This document shows, in pieces, positions 33,538-46,447 of a stretch of DNA of 64,000 bases. The DNA is from Saksenaea vasiformis B4078 (Eukaryota > Mucoromycota > Mucoromycetes > Mucorales > Saksenaeaceae): positions 62,001 through 126,000 of the forward strand of contig JNDT01001930.1 in the NCBI GenBank assembly GCA_000697055.1. Direction: 5' to 3'. The position numbers were made by a program, and so were the translations under genes. Below the pieces are notes generated by a model. The model saw only the letters and a list, made by a program, of their open reading frames with translations. It did not search any database and was not told where the DNA came from. The number at the start of each line of letters is the position of its first letter. The first letter of the stretch is position 1.

Positions 33538-34724
33538 ATGCCTACCTGGTCTACTATTAATGTAGGTATTAGGGTTGTCTGTTCACGTAAAAGACTTCCT
33601 TACATTCTATTTGCTTGTCTACCTAGATTCCCGAGACTCCCTCGCCAAACTACGTAATTGTCAAAAACATCTCGTCGCAATCGTCCGAGAAGACAGGTAA
33701 AGACTAGTACACAGCGAGCTACACGAAACAAAATAACTTACTGTCATCTTTTTTTTTGGACGTGCAGTCAAAGAGTTCTTCTTGTTCTGCGGTAAAATCA
33801 AGGAATTTGAACTTACCCAGTAAGTTGTTTCCGAAACAGGATGGGGTGTTGGGTTAGACACACGTAACCCATAACACAGCGTGTGTGCGTGTGTGTGTAA
33901 TAACTATTATCACGGGATGGACACATGGTATGGGAATATGTTCACTGAAAGAGATACTCTTTTTTTTTTTTTTTCCAGGGAAGATGATGGTACCCGTCAG
34001 ACAGCATTGATTCACTTTGAACGCGAATCCGCGGCAAAGACCGCTACTCTTCTTAGCAATGGTAAGCTTTGGTTTTTTCTTTTTTTTTTTTAAAAAAAAA
34101 AAGTGATGGTGCCCATGGATTGACACGAAGTGGTTTAGCTTTGATTGACGATTGCCATATTATTGCTGCACCTTATTTCGAGTCGGCTTCTAGCACAGAG
34201 AGCGAGAAGCCTGCGACCGAAGACACGGTAGAACAAGAAGCAAAACCAAAGACGCGCGTGGCTGCTGAATTGCTAGCACACGGCTATATTTTGAAAGATG
34301 ATATTGTTGCCAAAGGACTGGAATATGATCAAAAGTTTGGATTTTCAACTCGTTTCCAAGGTTATTTGACCAGTTTGCAAGAAAACGGTAAGTGACAAGC
34401 TTGTTTGTATAATAATGTGTGAGATGATGGTTCCTTAGCTTTTGTTTCTTAATAGTGAAGAACTTGGATGCTAAATTCCGTATCTGGGATAAGGCAGTGG
34501 AAATTGATCAAAAATACAAAATTCAGGAGAAGGTGCAGAACGCGGCGCAAACAGCACAGACCAGGGCACAAGCAGCCCTTCAAACGGCCACGGGCCAAAA
34601 AGTCCAGGACCTCGCTAGTCAAACCTTATCTCAAATTGCTGCTGTTCACTATGAAGCAAAGAAGATCCAGAGTGAGAAAGCACAAAATAATGGGGAACAA
34701 CAACAACAGCAACAACAACAATAA
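33538..34724 (+). CDS. RRM-domain protein, Vip1-like
   Basis: My model has six exons: 33538-33561, 33627-33696, 33768-33819, 33979-34061, 34139-34387 and 34456-34724. It encodes 248 residues. The N-terminal half is a degenerate RNA-recognition motif: NYVIVKNIS (RNP2-like), KEFFLFCGKIKEFEL, then TALIHFERESAAKTA (RNP1-like). The C-terminal half is charged and helical (WDKAVEIDQKYKIQEK, then an Ala/Gln-rich helix) and ends in a poly-Gln run. This order fits the fungal Vip1 family (S. pombe Vip1), whose molecular role is not well settled. Intron 4 includes long T and A runs (34080-34103). Confidence 0.7.
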
Positions 34725-35064
34725 CAATAAGTTCCCCAGTATCTTCCAGAAAAAAGAAGAAAGCCAAATCAAACAAACAAACACACAAACTTTAAAAAGT
34801 TGGTAAAAAATCCTATGTAATCTTCTCCTTTGTGAACACAAAAAGAAAAAGAAAAGAATTTGTTTCAAAAATCATGTGTCCTAAGCTTTTTTTTTTTCCT
34901 TCGCATTGTGGAACAAACAATCAAATAAGTCCTTCCAATCATTACAAAGCAACTACATACCTACATTCTTAATGGAAAGTAAGAGCATCTTTCCTTTCAC
35001 CTTGAAAAATTAAAAAAAAAAATAGGCGGCATATTAAAAAAAAAATGGGAAGAAAATTCATCAA

Positions 35065-36261
35065 TTGTCTCTTTTCTCTCTTCAAAGCGTTATGCAAAGA
35101 AGCCAAACATTGCCACCAACCCGAATAGAGTACCTTGAACGCGACAACCTTAAGAAGATTCAGTACAAGCCCCCACCTCATCATCGGCATGACCCACTGG
35201 ATCAGTGCATGTCAACCGAGAAGCTCGTCACCGTGTTTGTTGAGATCATACAGCAGGGCACATTGAATGTAAAAATACCTTCATGAGTTTCTTCGTTTGT
35301 CCTGAAAATGAATGAATGAATTTAGTTAGACTATGTGGCGCGCCACATTAGCTGTTTGAAGCGCGAATTACGATTCTCGGCATTCAACTTTGTGAACATG
35401 CTGATGCAGTCTAATGAAGCGATCTTGGGAGCCTACTATCAGTTGTCCCTAGCAACACAAGCCATTGTTTCTCTTGATATCATGGTTCTTCGAGCAGAAA
35501 CATCGTGGTTGGTGCAACAATGTCGTATTCTGTTTTATCAAAATGACAGCCATTCTCTTGAAGGTAAAAAAGGGACTACGACAATGCGGGAAGTTTAACT
35601 GAATGGTTTCCGTTTATGAAAAGCCTACTTGGCCACTCTCCTCACACTTTCAGAGACATTGGATGATGACACAGCGCAGCAGAAACGGTTACACACAATC
35701 TTAGATGATTTGCTTAATGAGGACCGTGCGCGGTTTTCTATGTGGACGTAAGAAAGCAATCACAGGGCATGAGCAAAAGATAACGAAGACAACGTGTGTA
35801 TACATCTTATCTTAGAGAGACTGTGTCCCACCCATCGATACTTTATTATTACCTGAAAGTGCTTCAAGAATCCACAAAACTAAATTTGTTTTCGCCTGCA
35901 GATCGGCGGAACCTTGCGATGGCTGAATTAACACGGCTTTCGGTGCCTGAATCGTCTGACGCGCTCCATCCAGGCGGATGGGTGGCTATTCGTTCAATCG
36001 CCTATGATGCTAGTAAGTGACTCGAGGGTCTCACTCGTTCTAAAAAGAAAAAAACCGGTGACTTAACCCGGAACTAAGTGGAGGGTGGTGGCAAGGCTCT
36101 CTTGATCAATAGTCGCGAACCTTGTCTAGTTATCTTGGCGAAATGGTTTAGAGAATTTAGTAGTACTTCCGAGAAAATGAAACCTTGGCCAGCCTTTTTG
36201 CATCTTACTCTGCAAACAGCGTCTCGACAAAAGGTAACGGTACCCGTCCATTCCACCCAGC

Positions 36262-36311
<50 letters not shown>

Positions 36312-37251
36312 GTTAACGCTGTATTAGGATGTGTGCCTAAGTAAAACGTCTATTGCATTGTACGCTATCGGGTGCAAGATGCTGGCGCAAACAGAACAAG
36401 AGGCTGTGCAGGCTGTTAATATGCTTGATTTTCTTAAAACATTGTTAGTAGAAAACATTGCCCAACGCCCTGATGATGTACGCCTGCTGGCGTTGATTAC
36501 TGCATGTGTTCAAATAGCGTTGCACTATTTAGGTGACTCCATCGGATTCAATTACATGAAATGGTTTCAGGTAGGAAATTGAGCAAGCAAGCTACACGCT
36601 TCCTTTGTATTGTATTAACGTAGCCCCCTCCCCTCCTCAACCTAGTCGATGTTTGTCGACCCACACACAACATGTTTCACCTCTGCAATTATGGGTGAGA
36701 CGTGGATCAAACGATTGGAGCAGCTTGTTCCTTACGAGCTGCCAGCGGTGCTACAGGTTTTTGTAACCTTTTTGCGTTTCAGCAGGAAGATTAAAGATTT
36801 TGGCGTAGATGCATATCAAGGCCTTGACCGGTCATCCAACCTTGCCTGTGCATGATTATCTCACAACGGCCAAAGCACGGCTACTTGAACTTGGCGTAAG
36901 TTTGATACGTCCTGTAAAAGAAAATGCCTGTACAAATTTTTTTACTTGCGTATGTAGTATGAATCTTCTGTGCGACAGGATCCTCCTTCGATGACTCAGC
37001 CTGTACAGCCTCCTCACGCAAGTCATGTTGCTACAGATATCCAAAGCGTTGTTCAAGAATATGCGCAGATAAAGGCAATACCCAAGACGTTATGGGAAGA
37101 TTCAATCTTCCGTGCACGATGGTTTAAATTGACATTTACACCTGCTCTGTTGGCCTGGACACCAACGACACCGGATCTGGCACAGGCAAAAAATCAGCTA
37201 TTGAAGGAATTGGTAGATAAGGGGAAGCTACCCAACGGAATTCAAGGCTAA
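35065..37251 (+). CDS. Helical protein, possible FANCA-like
   Basis: My model has nine exons: 35065-35268, 35326-35563, 35654-35747, 35816-36012, 36079-36233, 36328-36570, 36646-36756, 36809-36895 and 36979-37251. All phases agree and it encodes 533 residues. A second Met at 35092 could be the true start. The protein is mostly alpha-helical and has no enzyme motif. The C-terminal segment FTPALLAWTPTTPDLAQAK followed by KLPNGIQG recalls the conserved C-terminus of Fanconi anaemia group A proteins (FLxALLxPR...D, then a short Ile/Leu-Pro end). The match is from memory and weak, and human FANCA is far longer (about 1,455 residues). Intron 5 contains a long TC microsatellite. Confidence 0.55.
36261..36307 (+). 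repeat. TC microsatellite inside an intron
   Basis: A nearly pure (TC)n tract serves as the long pyrimidine tract of intron 5 of the FANCA-like gene. The acceptor that keeps the frame is the TAG at 36325-36327, downstream of the tract; an earlier CAG at 36310-36312 would lead to a stop. Confidence 0.8.
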
Positions 37252-37524
37252 GGAAAGCGTCTTTATTGTTATATATCCTATGAAATGCCATGGTTTGTGG
37301 CATTTACTATCACTACTATTGCTACTACTGCTACTACTACGATTACGAATAGAATCGTTGCTCTGTTTCTGCATTTGAATTGAAGAAACGATAATGAAAA
37401 TGAACGGCAGTGATGATTAAACTAAGGGGGATGATATGATTATAAAAGGTAAAAAAAAAATGCACGGAGAAAGATTAGGCTAACTCGTAACAGCAGAAGG
37501 GTTGCGGATCCTTCTTTCTTTCTT
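37252..37524. other. Convergent 3' ends
   Basis: This is the short spacer between two convergent genes. It holds a small trinucleotide tract (CTA/CTG-like, about 37310-37343) and a run of A at 37450-37458. No gene is present. Confidence 0.5.
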
Positions 37525-40166
37525 TTAGTTGAAAGATCTGCCGTTGGAGATGGCTGTATACAATTCTTCGATTTCCTTGGCATACACCTTCTTGGCTATT
37601 TCACGTTTCAGCTTGAATGTGGGTGTCAGCAAGTCGTTATCAATAGTAAATTCGTTGTCTGTCAAATGGACGGCTCGGATTTGTTCGAAACCTTTGAGAT
37701 CGTTTTCCTTGCCAAAGTTGTTCAGCTTCTTCAGGATTTCCTTCTTCACGTCAGCAGATGTATAAAGCTCGTTCTTCTCGAGATTGGGGAACTGAGATTT
37801 TCCCCATGCAACAAAGGCATCCTGATCTGGAACAACAATACCGACTAAGCTTGACTGCATTGAATCACCATAGACAAATGTCTGGGCAACCAGTTCGTGC
37901 TTTTGATAGACACCTTCAATCTTCTCAGGAGCAATGTACTCACCCTAGAAAGTTGTTGTATAAATAACAGAGAAAGAGAAGAAGAAAAAAGAAAAACAGA
38001 TTTTGGCTTTACCTGAGACAGCTTGAAGATGTTCTTCAGACGATCGATGATGACCAATCGGTTGGCTGAATCAAACATACCAATATCACCGGTGTGCAAC
38101 CATCCATCGGCATCGATCGTCTCTGCCGTCTTTTCGGGTGTTTTGTAATATTCTCGCATAACCGATGTACCACGGACACAGATCTCACCACGAGGATAAG
38201 GCTTATCCGTAGAACGATAATCCATATCAGGCACATCCACTAACTTGATTTCAGACGAGGGGAAAGGTGCACCCACAACACCCGATGTGTTATCATCCGT
38301 AATCGTCTAGCCATGAAAATGTCAGAACAACAACAAACCCCCGTCTTCATTTGTAATAATAATATAATTTATACGTACCAGACAGCCAGCACAGAAATTT
38401 TCAGTTTGGCCATAACCTTCATACACCTTGGCAGAAAAACAGATACGCATAAAATCAATCACATCTGGCGACACTGGAGCAGAGCCACTCAAGATGAAAC
38501 GAACACGACCACCGAGTTTAGCACGGATCTAAGAAAAAAAATTTTTTTTCTCTTTAGTCATCCCTTTTCCCTCCCCTTCTTTTTTCAGTTACCTGACCAA
38601 ACACAAGACGATCCCAAAGCCAGTGATGGACTGTTTTATGCAAACTGGCTTTCTTAGCATTGTAAGCCATATGGAAGAGATGGCTGCTAATGCCACCCTT
38701 GGCTTTGACGCCTGCAAAGACCTTGTCATAGATTCGGTTGAACAAACGGGGAACAGAACAAAACACAGTCGGTTTTAACTCGGCAATATCATCCAAGAGT
38801 TTGAGTGTATCACCCTATAAAAAAGAAACAGCCCCCATCGATGAGTACAGAATAGGTTAGAACCTAGATTGTATTACCTGATAATAGCCAATCGATCCAC
38901 CTCGGTAAATAAAGAGACCTTGTGCTAAACGTTCAAAAACATGGGCAAGGGGAAGATACGAAATGTAGACATCTGTTTCATCCACACAGGCAAAAGTATC
39001 CGCTTCACCAATAGCTCCCACACCACCAATAGTAGCTACACAGTTTCCTTGTGTAATGACAGCTCCCTTGGGGACACCTGTGGTTCCACTAGAAGGAAAA
39101 GAAAGAAAAAAAATTTCGCGATTGGTCAGCGCCAAAACAACGTGTAAAAAAAAAAAAAGAAAAAATTAAAATACCTGGTGTAGCAAATAGTAGCGATGTC
39201 GTTCGGACCTGGCTTCTCGGATTCATCCTTGACATCTTCACCCAATTTTTCCACCTCCTTAAACGTATACACAGTCAAACCGGCTTCTTCGGCTTGTTGT
39301 TTCTCCGTAGCATCAACAATTTCGTCCATGATGATGATTTTGTTAATGGTTGGCAATTGGGTTTTCAAACGGGTTATGTTTTTAAGTTTGTCTCCGCTTG
39401 AAACAATGAATTCCATGTCGGTTTGATTGACAATGTATTCAATGGCCTCAGCGCCAAGGGTATCGTACAAAGCAACAATAATAAATGCCTCTCGATAACT
39501 TGCTAATTCCGTAATTGTCTGTTCACATATGATGTCAGATTACGGACTTCTTTTTTTTTGGGGGGTGAGGAAAGAAAAAGTTACTTACCCATTCCGGGCG
39601 GTTGATACTATAGACACCAATGGCACCTTGTCGCTTCAAACCAAGGCTCCTCAAACCTTTACCATAATTGATAATTCGTGGATGGACTTGGTTGTATGAT
39701 TGCCAGACGTATTCTTTGGCGACACCATCTTCCATACGTCGAGTACCCAGGAAAGGTTTTTCTATCCAAGAGAAAAAAAGAAGATGAATACTATCCTTCC
39801 TTCCTACTTACTCATCTCAAACAACCCCCAAAAAGAAAGCCCTCCTTTTTTTTTTCCTGGACCCCTAAATGTTTGTATCATGGGAAATCAAAGTATTTTG
39901 TTCCAAGAAAACAGAATAGCATGAATTCCCTTGACACACCGCTCTCACTCGCTAAAACCCCAACAAACGCGACTGGTTACACCATGATATTTACCACCAC
40001 CGAGTCCTTTGCCATTAAGGTACATGTCCCAGAGTGTGTGAATGTCTTTAGGGTGATCATACAACTTGTCTGCGAATTTGAAATGTCGCATGGCTACTGT
40101 TTCGCCGTCTTTTTTCTCGGCATTAGACGCTGGTACAGCATAAGGAGGATCAAATGCAGGCGGCAT
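37525..40166 (-). CDS. Long-chain fatty acyl-CoA synthetase
   Basis: It activates long-chain fatty acids with ATP and CoA for lipid synthesis, protein acylation and beta-oxidation. My model has eight exons: 40166-39995, 39761-39589, 39518-39175, 39088-38878, 38814-38593, 38528-38379, 38306-38013 and 37944-37525. It encodes 661 residues, normal for the Faa1/Faa4 group. Adenylate-forming motifs are present: the phosphate loop SGTTGVPKG (across the exon 3/4 junction), [28 protein letters not shown] with [13 protein letters not shown], and [13 protein letters not shown]. The C-terminus has TPTFKLKRE with the catalytic-type Lys region. There is no C-terminal SKL, so a peroxisomal PTS1 is absent (it ends SFN). 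Confidence 0.95.
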
Positions 40167-40373
40167 GACGCAATGAGTTCAACCAGAAAGATAAAGAAGA
40201 GAAGAAGAAGAAAGAGTTATAGAGAAATAAAAAGAGAGAGAAAGAGATAGATTAGACAGATAGAAATGATAGAAGAACAAGATAAAAAAAAATGAAAACT
40301 TTATGTTGGAGTGAGTGACTTGAATTTGGGGCGCCCCAGCGAAAAAAACTTTAAAAAAGGAGCACGCGCATGT

Positions 40374-42372
40374 TTAATTTTCATCTTTCGACAGCTTTAC
40401 TTTGCCATCCACTAATGTAGCCCTGAGACCCATCTCGGATAACTCGGGAGTCTGTACGGCACTCATAGGTTGAAGCTCCCTAACGAGTGTTTGATTCTCC
40501 TCATTTTCTTCCAAAATATTCCGTAATGCCAAAATGGCATGTTCCCGAATAACTATACAAGTTTGGTGGTTGTTTTAAGCAACAAATCTAACTTGGGATC
40601 CAAAAAAAAAAGAAAAAAGAAAGAAAAAGCTTACATGGATTGGCGTCATCGATCTTGCATTGACTTAATACTAACGTGAGTCCACCAATGGCCCGTATCT
40701 GCATGAAAAAGAAACTCATGAACTCTCCCTTCTTTTCTTTTTTCATGTGGTCGTACCTTGTCCTGCATATCTTTATCCTTGTGACACATGTTGCCAATAA
40801 ATCGAACACTTTCACGCTTCAAATAATCAAAGCCAAGCTTGGTAGCATTTTGTTTTACAAGGTCCATTGTCTCCAGCTGTCTTAGTAGATCTGGTGGACA
40901 CAAAGTTTGTGTGACTGATGAATGACACATCCGGTTCTATACGAAAAAGGAAAAGTGCACTGTACCTGTAACCACGGTCAACGCATCTGCACAAACGAGC
41001 GATTCTTTAAAATCCTCGTTGCCCTGATCTTTTGATCTAAGCCCATTCGTTATTTGTAAAATAAGAACAAGACTTGCATAAATTTGCGATATCCGTTCGA
41101 CATTTAATGGTGAATCCTCGTCTGGTTTGCTTTGTTGAACGTCTTTCATAATCTCAATCGCCTTTTGAGATAACGCTACCAACAATGTTGTGACCTTTTC
41201 ATGTTCGTTTCTGCGCATATATTTTGGATAAGGCTCTTTGTCAGCATGGATTTTAGAGTCTAGGCACTTGAGCAACGTCGTCTGACGACTATTCACATCA
41301 CTAGACAGTCCAAATGAGAACAAACCAAACCAAACCAAACCCCCCTGGCGCCTTACTGTTCTGTTTGTAGGGTATTAAATATGCTTGTAAAAAAGCCATT
41401 GTCGATTACACTGCTGACAATGGAATATCTAGAAAAAAGATACCATGGATCCATTCCTTCTGTAAGACCAAATCCTCAGCGTGGGAAAAAGAAGATTCAC
41501 TTTACCCCAATTCGAAATTCTGACTTTGTTCATTGTCATGCTGACGTTCCATGTCCCCCAAAAGGGCATTCAAAATCCTTTGACCTTTAACAGACTCCAC
41601 CATCAGTTGACTAAATGATTCCAAGTCATTCGAATTCGCTTGATTTCCTTTTTTTTTCCTTACCTTCTCGGCTTGTTTTTCGATACTGCGTTATGGATGA
41701 GGACGAGAGTACACATCACGATGGATTCTCTATTGGCTGATAGGAATTTGCTAAATAAATGGCCGTTATACAACCCCCATTTTTGATTGCCAAACTAACT
41801 ATTTGAAAGTACCTCCAATCAATTCTTCCTTCGTTACACATCCACTCATTCCACATCGTATCACGAACGACATCGTCACCACCCACCAAGTTGTTCATTG
41901 CTTGGACACCCACTTCCAGTACACCCAGATCATCGCACTCATTCAAAACTTCTTCAACATGTCGCGTAAATGGCGTTTCACTGCGCGTTCCATATGAGTT
42001 AGGCTGAAAAACGTCACAAATCGATTTTTACTTGGCCATCAAGGAATGCGATGGGACACTTGCAGCATTACGCGCCACCTTCAAGAGTAGAATAAGTGTA
42101 CCTTCGTCATTTGGTTCGTCTTGTAGCAACTTGATCGCAGTGCTGCTCAAATTCCAAAAGGCGATCGACTGTGCAAGTTGCATGCTGTTCATGACATGAG
42201 TGAACCGTCTTCCAACTGACAGTACTACTACTACTACTTGCCGATATTCGATCGCAGTCAGAGTTAACTTTATGGCGCCTGTCAGAAGTTTCCTCAGCGA
42301 TCCACATGTTTTCTCGTCGTGTTTGTCAATATAGTCCTGAAGTGTTTCTTCCAACTCTCTGACAGTGGCCAT
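40374..42372 (-). CDS. Ataxin-10 homologue (yeast Ctr86 family)
   Basis: This armadillo-like helical-repeat protein is linked in fungi to septum/cytokinesis functions and in animals to ataxin-10. My model has nine exons: 42372-42032, 41980-41813, 41750-41664, 41610-41506, 41428-41357, 41300-40966, 40890-40757, 40698-40635 and 40552-40374. It encodes 494 residues, against 475 in human. The signature is the C-terminal ataxin-10 domain: DYLKRESVRFIGNMCHKD, IRAIGGLTLVLSQCKIDDAN and PFIREHAILALRNILE. The first intron is best closed at 41981, giving MANETPF; a nearer acceptor would break the frame. The open frame extends upstream to 42612, but the Met at 42372 begins the first helical repeat and I take it as the start. 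Confidence 0.88.
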
Positions 42373-43065
42373 GGTTAAACGTGTGTCGCTTGTCGGTTGC
42401 GGCCGAACTACAGGATTTTTTTTTTGGAGTTGCTGAAGCCCCGACCGGGGAAGATGGTTTTTCTTTTGGTTCACTGGACTGGCTACGCCACTCGAGTTAC
42501 TTACTCCATTCCAATAAGTTATAACATATATAATCCATAGATCCTTTTCTATGAAACGGTGCACATGCTTCCTTGTTTTTTTTTGTTGTTCACTAAAGCT
42601 TAAATGGCACAAAAAGGAAAGGAAAGGAAAAGATTAGAGTATAAGGGGGTTTGAAAATGAAAAAGGTAACCAATGTCTAGTATACCCCTAATGTCGTTGA
42701 AAATACAATTCATTACCTTTGCACTTTTGCATCCGTTTTAATCTATTTTGCGTCATCTCTAAATAGAAACCTCGCGGTTCATCGAGGGACTCACTTCGCG
42801 TAAATACAGTATACATTCGTTGTCAATTTATGTATTAATGACCAACCCTTTTTTCTTTTTTCTTTTTTTTTTTTTTTCCTTAGCGAAGGCTTTTTGTCCA
42901 ATAAGCAGTATAACATATTGCACAACAGCTTGAAAGAAGAAAGAAATTATAGGAGTAAACGGATATTTCCCTCGGTAAACCATAACCGCACTAAACAAGG
43001 TAAGAGGGCATCGCGAGAGACAGAGAGAACAAATGAATAGTGGCGTACTATACGAATTGGTGCTG

Positions 43066-43122
<57 letters not shown>

Positions 43123-43916
43123 TATGAGCACGCGTTTCTTCTATGTCGATCCTCTTTCTGTAATAGGTAAAAACAATATGATCCCGGTGCTAATGGTTCT
43201 AAAACAGCTGGATAGGGAATAAATATATGTATAAATATGTATAAATGCAGCATAAATATATATCTGGCCTTACTATTTGAATGGAAATGTACCGTACTAG
43301 TTGATCAAACCTCAGCATGTGTTTGACACGGTTCTTTCCTCTTTTTACTGCATGCGTCTATTAGTTAGACCTATTCCTTTTTTTTTTAATCTACGCCACC
43401 TTTGATCAACGTGGAACACCTGCATTTGTCAAGATCTTTTTCGTTTATTTCCTTAAGGAAAATTTTCGTTACGATGGGAAACAACAGAGAGAGAGAGAGA
43501 AATAAGGGATGCTTGTCCATTGACTGATATATTCTCTCAATTCCTCCAAGATTGTTATGGAAACAGTTGTACCGTTTTTACAGTCTATGCGTTTTGCACA
43601 TGGCTGGGAAGGAGCAAGGGGCCATTTTTTTCCCTTCAACAGTTAAGTGATGATGATAAGAAAAAAAGATAGTAAGTGGTTCATCTATGCCGGACCGGAC
43701 TTTGTGGGCGGACTCATACGGTGATTTAAACCTATTTTTATCCAAAAACGAATTTGTGGGCGAATGGGCTCGAGCCCGTGGCTCCCTTTTGTTTCCTTGT
43801 TCTCTCCTTGTTCCGGCTTGTATCGCTTTCCTTAGTTAGTCTCACTTACACTCATTCACTCGTTCTCGTCCCTCTTTTTTCTTTTTTTTTTTATTTTTCT
43901 TCCGTTCTTTTGTTCG

Positions 43917-43952
<36 letters not shown>

Positions 43953-43975
43953 TCTCCTTCTCCTTTCCTTTCATT
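42373..43975. other. Divergent promoter region with microsatellites
   Basis: This lies between the divergently transcribed ataxin-10 and Sec2 genes. It contains T-runs (42856-42877), a pure TTA/ATT tract (43068-43122) and a TC tract in the Sec2 leader (43918-43946). A frame open upstream of 43976 (from 43754) encodes low-complexity Leu/Ser/Phe sequence derived from the TC tract and is probably untranslated leader. No other gene is visible. Confidence 0.55.
43068..43122 (+). repeat. (ATT)n trinucleotide microsatellite
   Basis: About 18 uninterrupted ATT/TTA units lie in the intergenic region upstream of the Sec2-like gene. It is likely polymorphic between strains. Confidence 0.9.
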
Positions 43976-45524
43976 ATGGACCTAAGTGACGCAAAGACCC
44001 TGCAGAGCGACATGGAGGCGTGTCCCTGCGTCCTTGTAATGGATCCGTCGAATCCAGCAACATGCAGGCATTGTCACCGTATGTTTCCTCGCGACGATCT
44101 GGAACAACAGCTTGCACAACAGTCTGCCGAGATTACCCAACTGAAAGAACAATTACATATGAAAACGGAACAGTTGGAACGGCTTGCATTGGATATGCAA
44201 GAACTGAACAAAAAATATGTTGCAGGCATTGAACGTGTGGCGGATATTCAGCATGAAAAAGATCTTGTTGAACATGATCTAGAAGAACTCAGTTGCAAAT
44301 TATTTGAAGAAGCCAATGGCATGGTAGCCATTGAGAAACGAGAAAAATGGCAACTCGAAACGGAACTGCGCCAGACTCGAGAGCAGCTGGCTGCGGAACA
44401 GAGTCAACTTAAAGAATTACGGCAACGCATGCAAGAAATGTCTACTACGAATGATAATAATAATAACAATAATAATAATGGCTATGTCGAGAACGATGCT
44501 CAGCTACGCGCACGACTGGATTTCCAGGAACTCCACGGTCTTAAACGAGCCAGTTCCACCCACGCTAGTCTCTCTCGCAAACAACTGTTGAACCATCATC
44601 AGCAACAACAACAACAGCAACAACAACAACGAGTCACCTCCATGCCACCGATGTCCACACAACCCAAGACACAGCGCGCATCCACCATTGACGAAATCCA
44701 ATTGGAAGCCTTTGGTGATTTCGTCATGTCCTCACGTACCGTACCACTTAAGAAAATGCATCAATTTGCTTATATGAAGCATTGCCAAACGGAAGACATT
44801 GAACCATGCTTACGTTTTGGACCGCATTCACGCTTGTCGGTGAAAAAAATGATGGATTATCTCTTACGCCAACCCTGTTTCATCGAACAAGCCCCCGAAC
44901 CTGTACAAAACGCGACCACTATGCCATCGAACGTGACCCAACGACCTCTATGGGAACGCTTCTCGAACCATAAACAGATAGGAGGAGGATGCTCAGCATG
45001 TGGTCGACCAGCTGACCAGGAACACCCGTTGATGTACCGATTCCGATTAGATGAAAACGACGATTGGTCACCCATTGATCAGTACTGCCGTGATCGATTG
45101 GTGGCGGTCTGTGAGTTTTACGTGTTCATCCGCAACATACAGCTTGGCCTTTATGCTGACCGACCCATTCCCGACCTGTATGCAGAAAATATTCGTCTCC
45201 GGCTTCAAATGTTTTATTCTCGGTAAGCTATCGACAAAAAAAATTCATGCATCTTTTTTTTTCTTAAAACGTGTGATTTTTAACTTTGGGATGATGGGTT
45301 AAAAAAGCATGGGCGCATTGCCTGTGATACTAGACGGTATAGGTGTAGATTTGGAGGCCGTTGGAAAAGCATCTCCACCTATCGACACACTTGCAACCAT
45401 TCCAGATGATGCTTATATTTCCGACTGCTCCGTATCAACAGGACCACGTACCCCTGTAAGCTATCCTAACACACCTCAAGAAATACCATGGACACCGGAT
45501 TCCTCTTCCCGCCGTCCGTGTTAG
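43976..45524 (+). CDS. SEC2: Sec2-type Rab GEF (Rabin8-like)
   Basis: This is a guanine-nucleotide exchange factor for the Sec4/Rab8 GTPase, which drives secretory vesicles to sites of growth. My model has two exons, 43976-45222 and 45308-45524, and 487 residues. An N-terminal CRHCHRMF pair precedes a long coiled coil (about residues 40-155) that includes the Sec2 signature KLFEEANGMVAIEKREK. Poly-Asn and poly-Gln runs follow (about residues 158-220). The C-terminal half is a conserved region with CSACG (residues 339-342) and CRDRLVAVCEFYVFIRNI. The spliced 3' exon adds an acidic Ser/Thr/Pro tail. I start at the ATG at 43976, because the upstream frame is low-complexity leader. Confidence 0.85.
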
Positions 45525-45903
45525 ACTCAATACTAAAGAGATCACCCATTCATCTTGCATTTTTTTCTTTTTCTTTTTCTTTTTTTCTTATCTGTTTATT
45601 TTTTTTTCTTGGTAATATTTATACATAATCGTAACTATTTTTCTCTTTCGCTATTTTTTTTTTTTTTGCGTATCATTCAATACAATCATTTGTGCACTAA
45701 TGTCTTATTGGGCATATCTTAAATGGACAATTACATAACAGTCTGCTACCACCACATAAATCATAGTGGAACTGTTGAATAAAAAGAGAAAAGGAAAAGG
45801 GGGGAATCATAATGGAAGTGTGCACACAAAAAGTTTCATAGCATAACATAGCATAGCATAAAAATAAAAATAAAACAGGGAAGTCCACATGTGTTAAATT
45901 TTT
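45525..45903. other. Convergent 3' spacer
   Basis: T-rich tracts (45561-45609 and 45653-45667) and an ATAGC/AAAATA-rich stretch (45841-45875) lie between the Sec2 and zinc-finger genes. I see nothing coding. Confidence 0.5.
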
Positions 45904-46308
45904 TTAACATCCTTCATTGCGAGGATCACCAAATGGAGGAAACCCTACAAACGGGCATTGTGGCCCGTGCGCACCTGCTTGAGGGATGCAGTAGCAGCAA
46001 TACAGTACTGGCCCGTGCCCAGTGGTTGCTACTGACGTGGGTGGTGGTTGCAGCGGTAGCAGTGGGTCCTGATTTACTGGTAAAAGTAGTGTCTCTGCGG
46101 AGAGGCGGTTCGTCATACCAGGATAAGGTGGTGGCACCCGTGGTGCTAAAGGACGAAGTTTTTTCGGTGGTGGTGCTGTTTCTTCTTTTGAGCTGTTTCT
46201 TTCTTTTTCGATGCAGCGGTTGCGATGTTGCGTGAAACCAGGGTTACGGTAGCCCCGCTGATCTCGTTCGGCAAACTCTTGTCCGCACAAAGGGCACCGT
46301 ACAACCAT
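45904..46308 (-). CDS. Small zinc-finger protein, unknown function
   Basis: This is a single-exon open frame of 134 residues beginning at ATG 46308. The N-terminus holds one zinc-finger-like motif, CPLCGQEF followed by a 12-residue spacer and FTQHRNRC, a C-x2-C...H-x3-C arrangement. The rest is Pro-rich (LRPLAPRVPPPYPG) and ends with a Cys-rich stretch (YCCYCIPQ, then CPFVGFPPFGD). The start lies 140 nt downstream of the CENP-H stop on the same strand, so a shared transcript or a missed exon joining the two cannot be excluded. I do not recognise the family. Confidence 0.55.
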   Translation of the reverse strand: MVVRCPLCGQEFAERDQRGYRNPGFTQHRNRCIEKERNSSKEETAPPPKKLRPLAPRVPPPYPGMTNRLSAETLLLPVNQDPLLPLQPPPTSVATTGHGPVLYCCYCIPQAGAHGPQCPFVGFPPFGDPRNEGC

Positions 46309-46447
46309 GAACAAGTCCAATGTTTTGATGCAAGGTCTGCAAACGGATATATTCGTATTTATATATTATATACAGGACGGGCAAACGAACGTTGCCTTTT
46401 TTTTTTTTTTTTTAACCAAGACAATGAGGGTGCTTTGAAGAATGAGA

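Noticed and set aside
41981..42031. Apparent frameshift in the ataxin-10 gene after exon 1
   Set aside because: Using the acceptor ending at 41981 instead of the nearer TTTTTCAG restores the frame.
43754..43975. N-terminal extension of the Sec2 frame
   Set aside because: It is Leu/Ser/Phe low complexity made by a TC tract in the leader; conserved sequence starts after the ATG at 43976.
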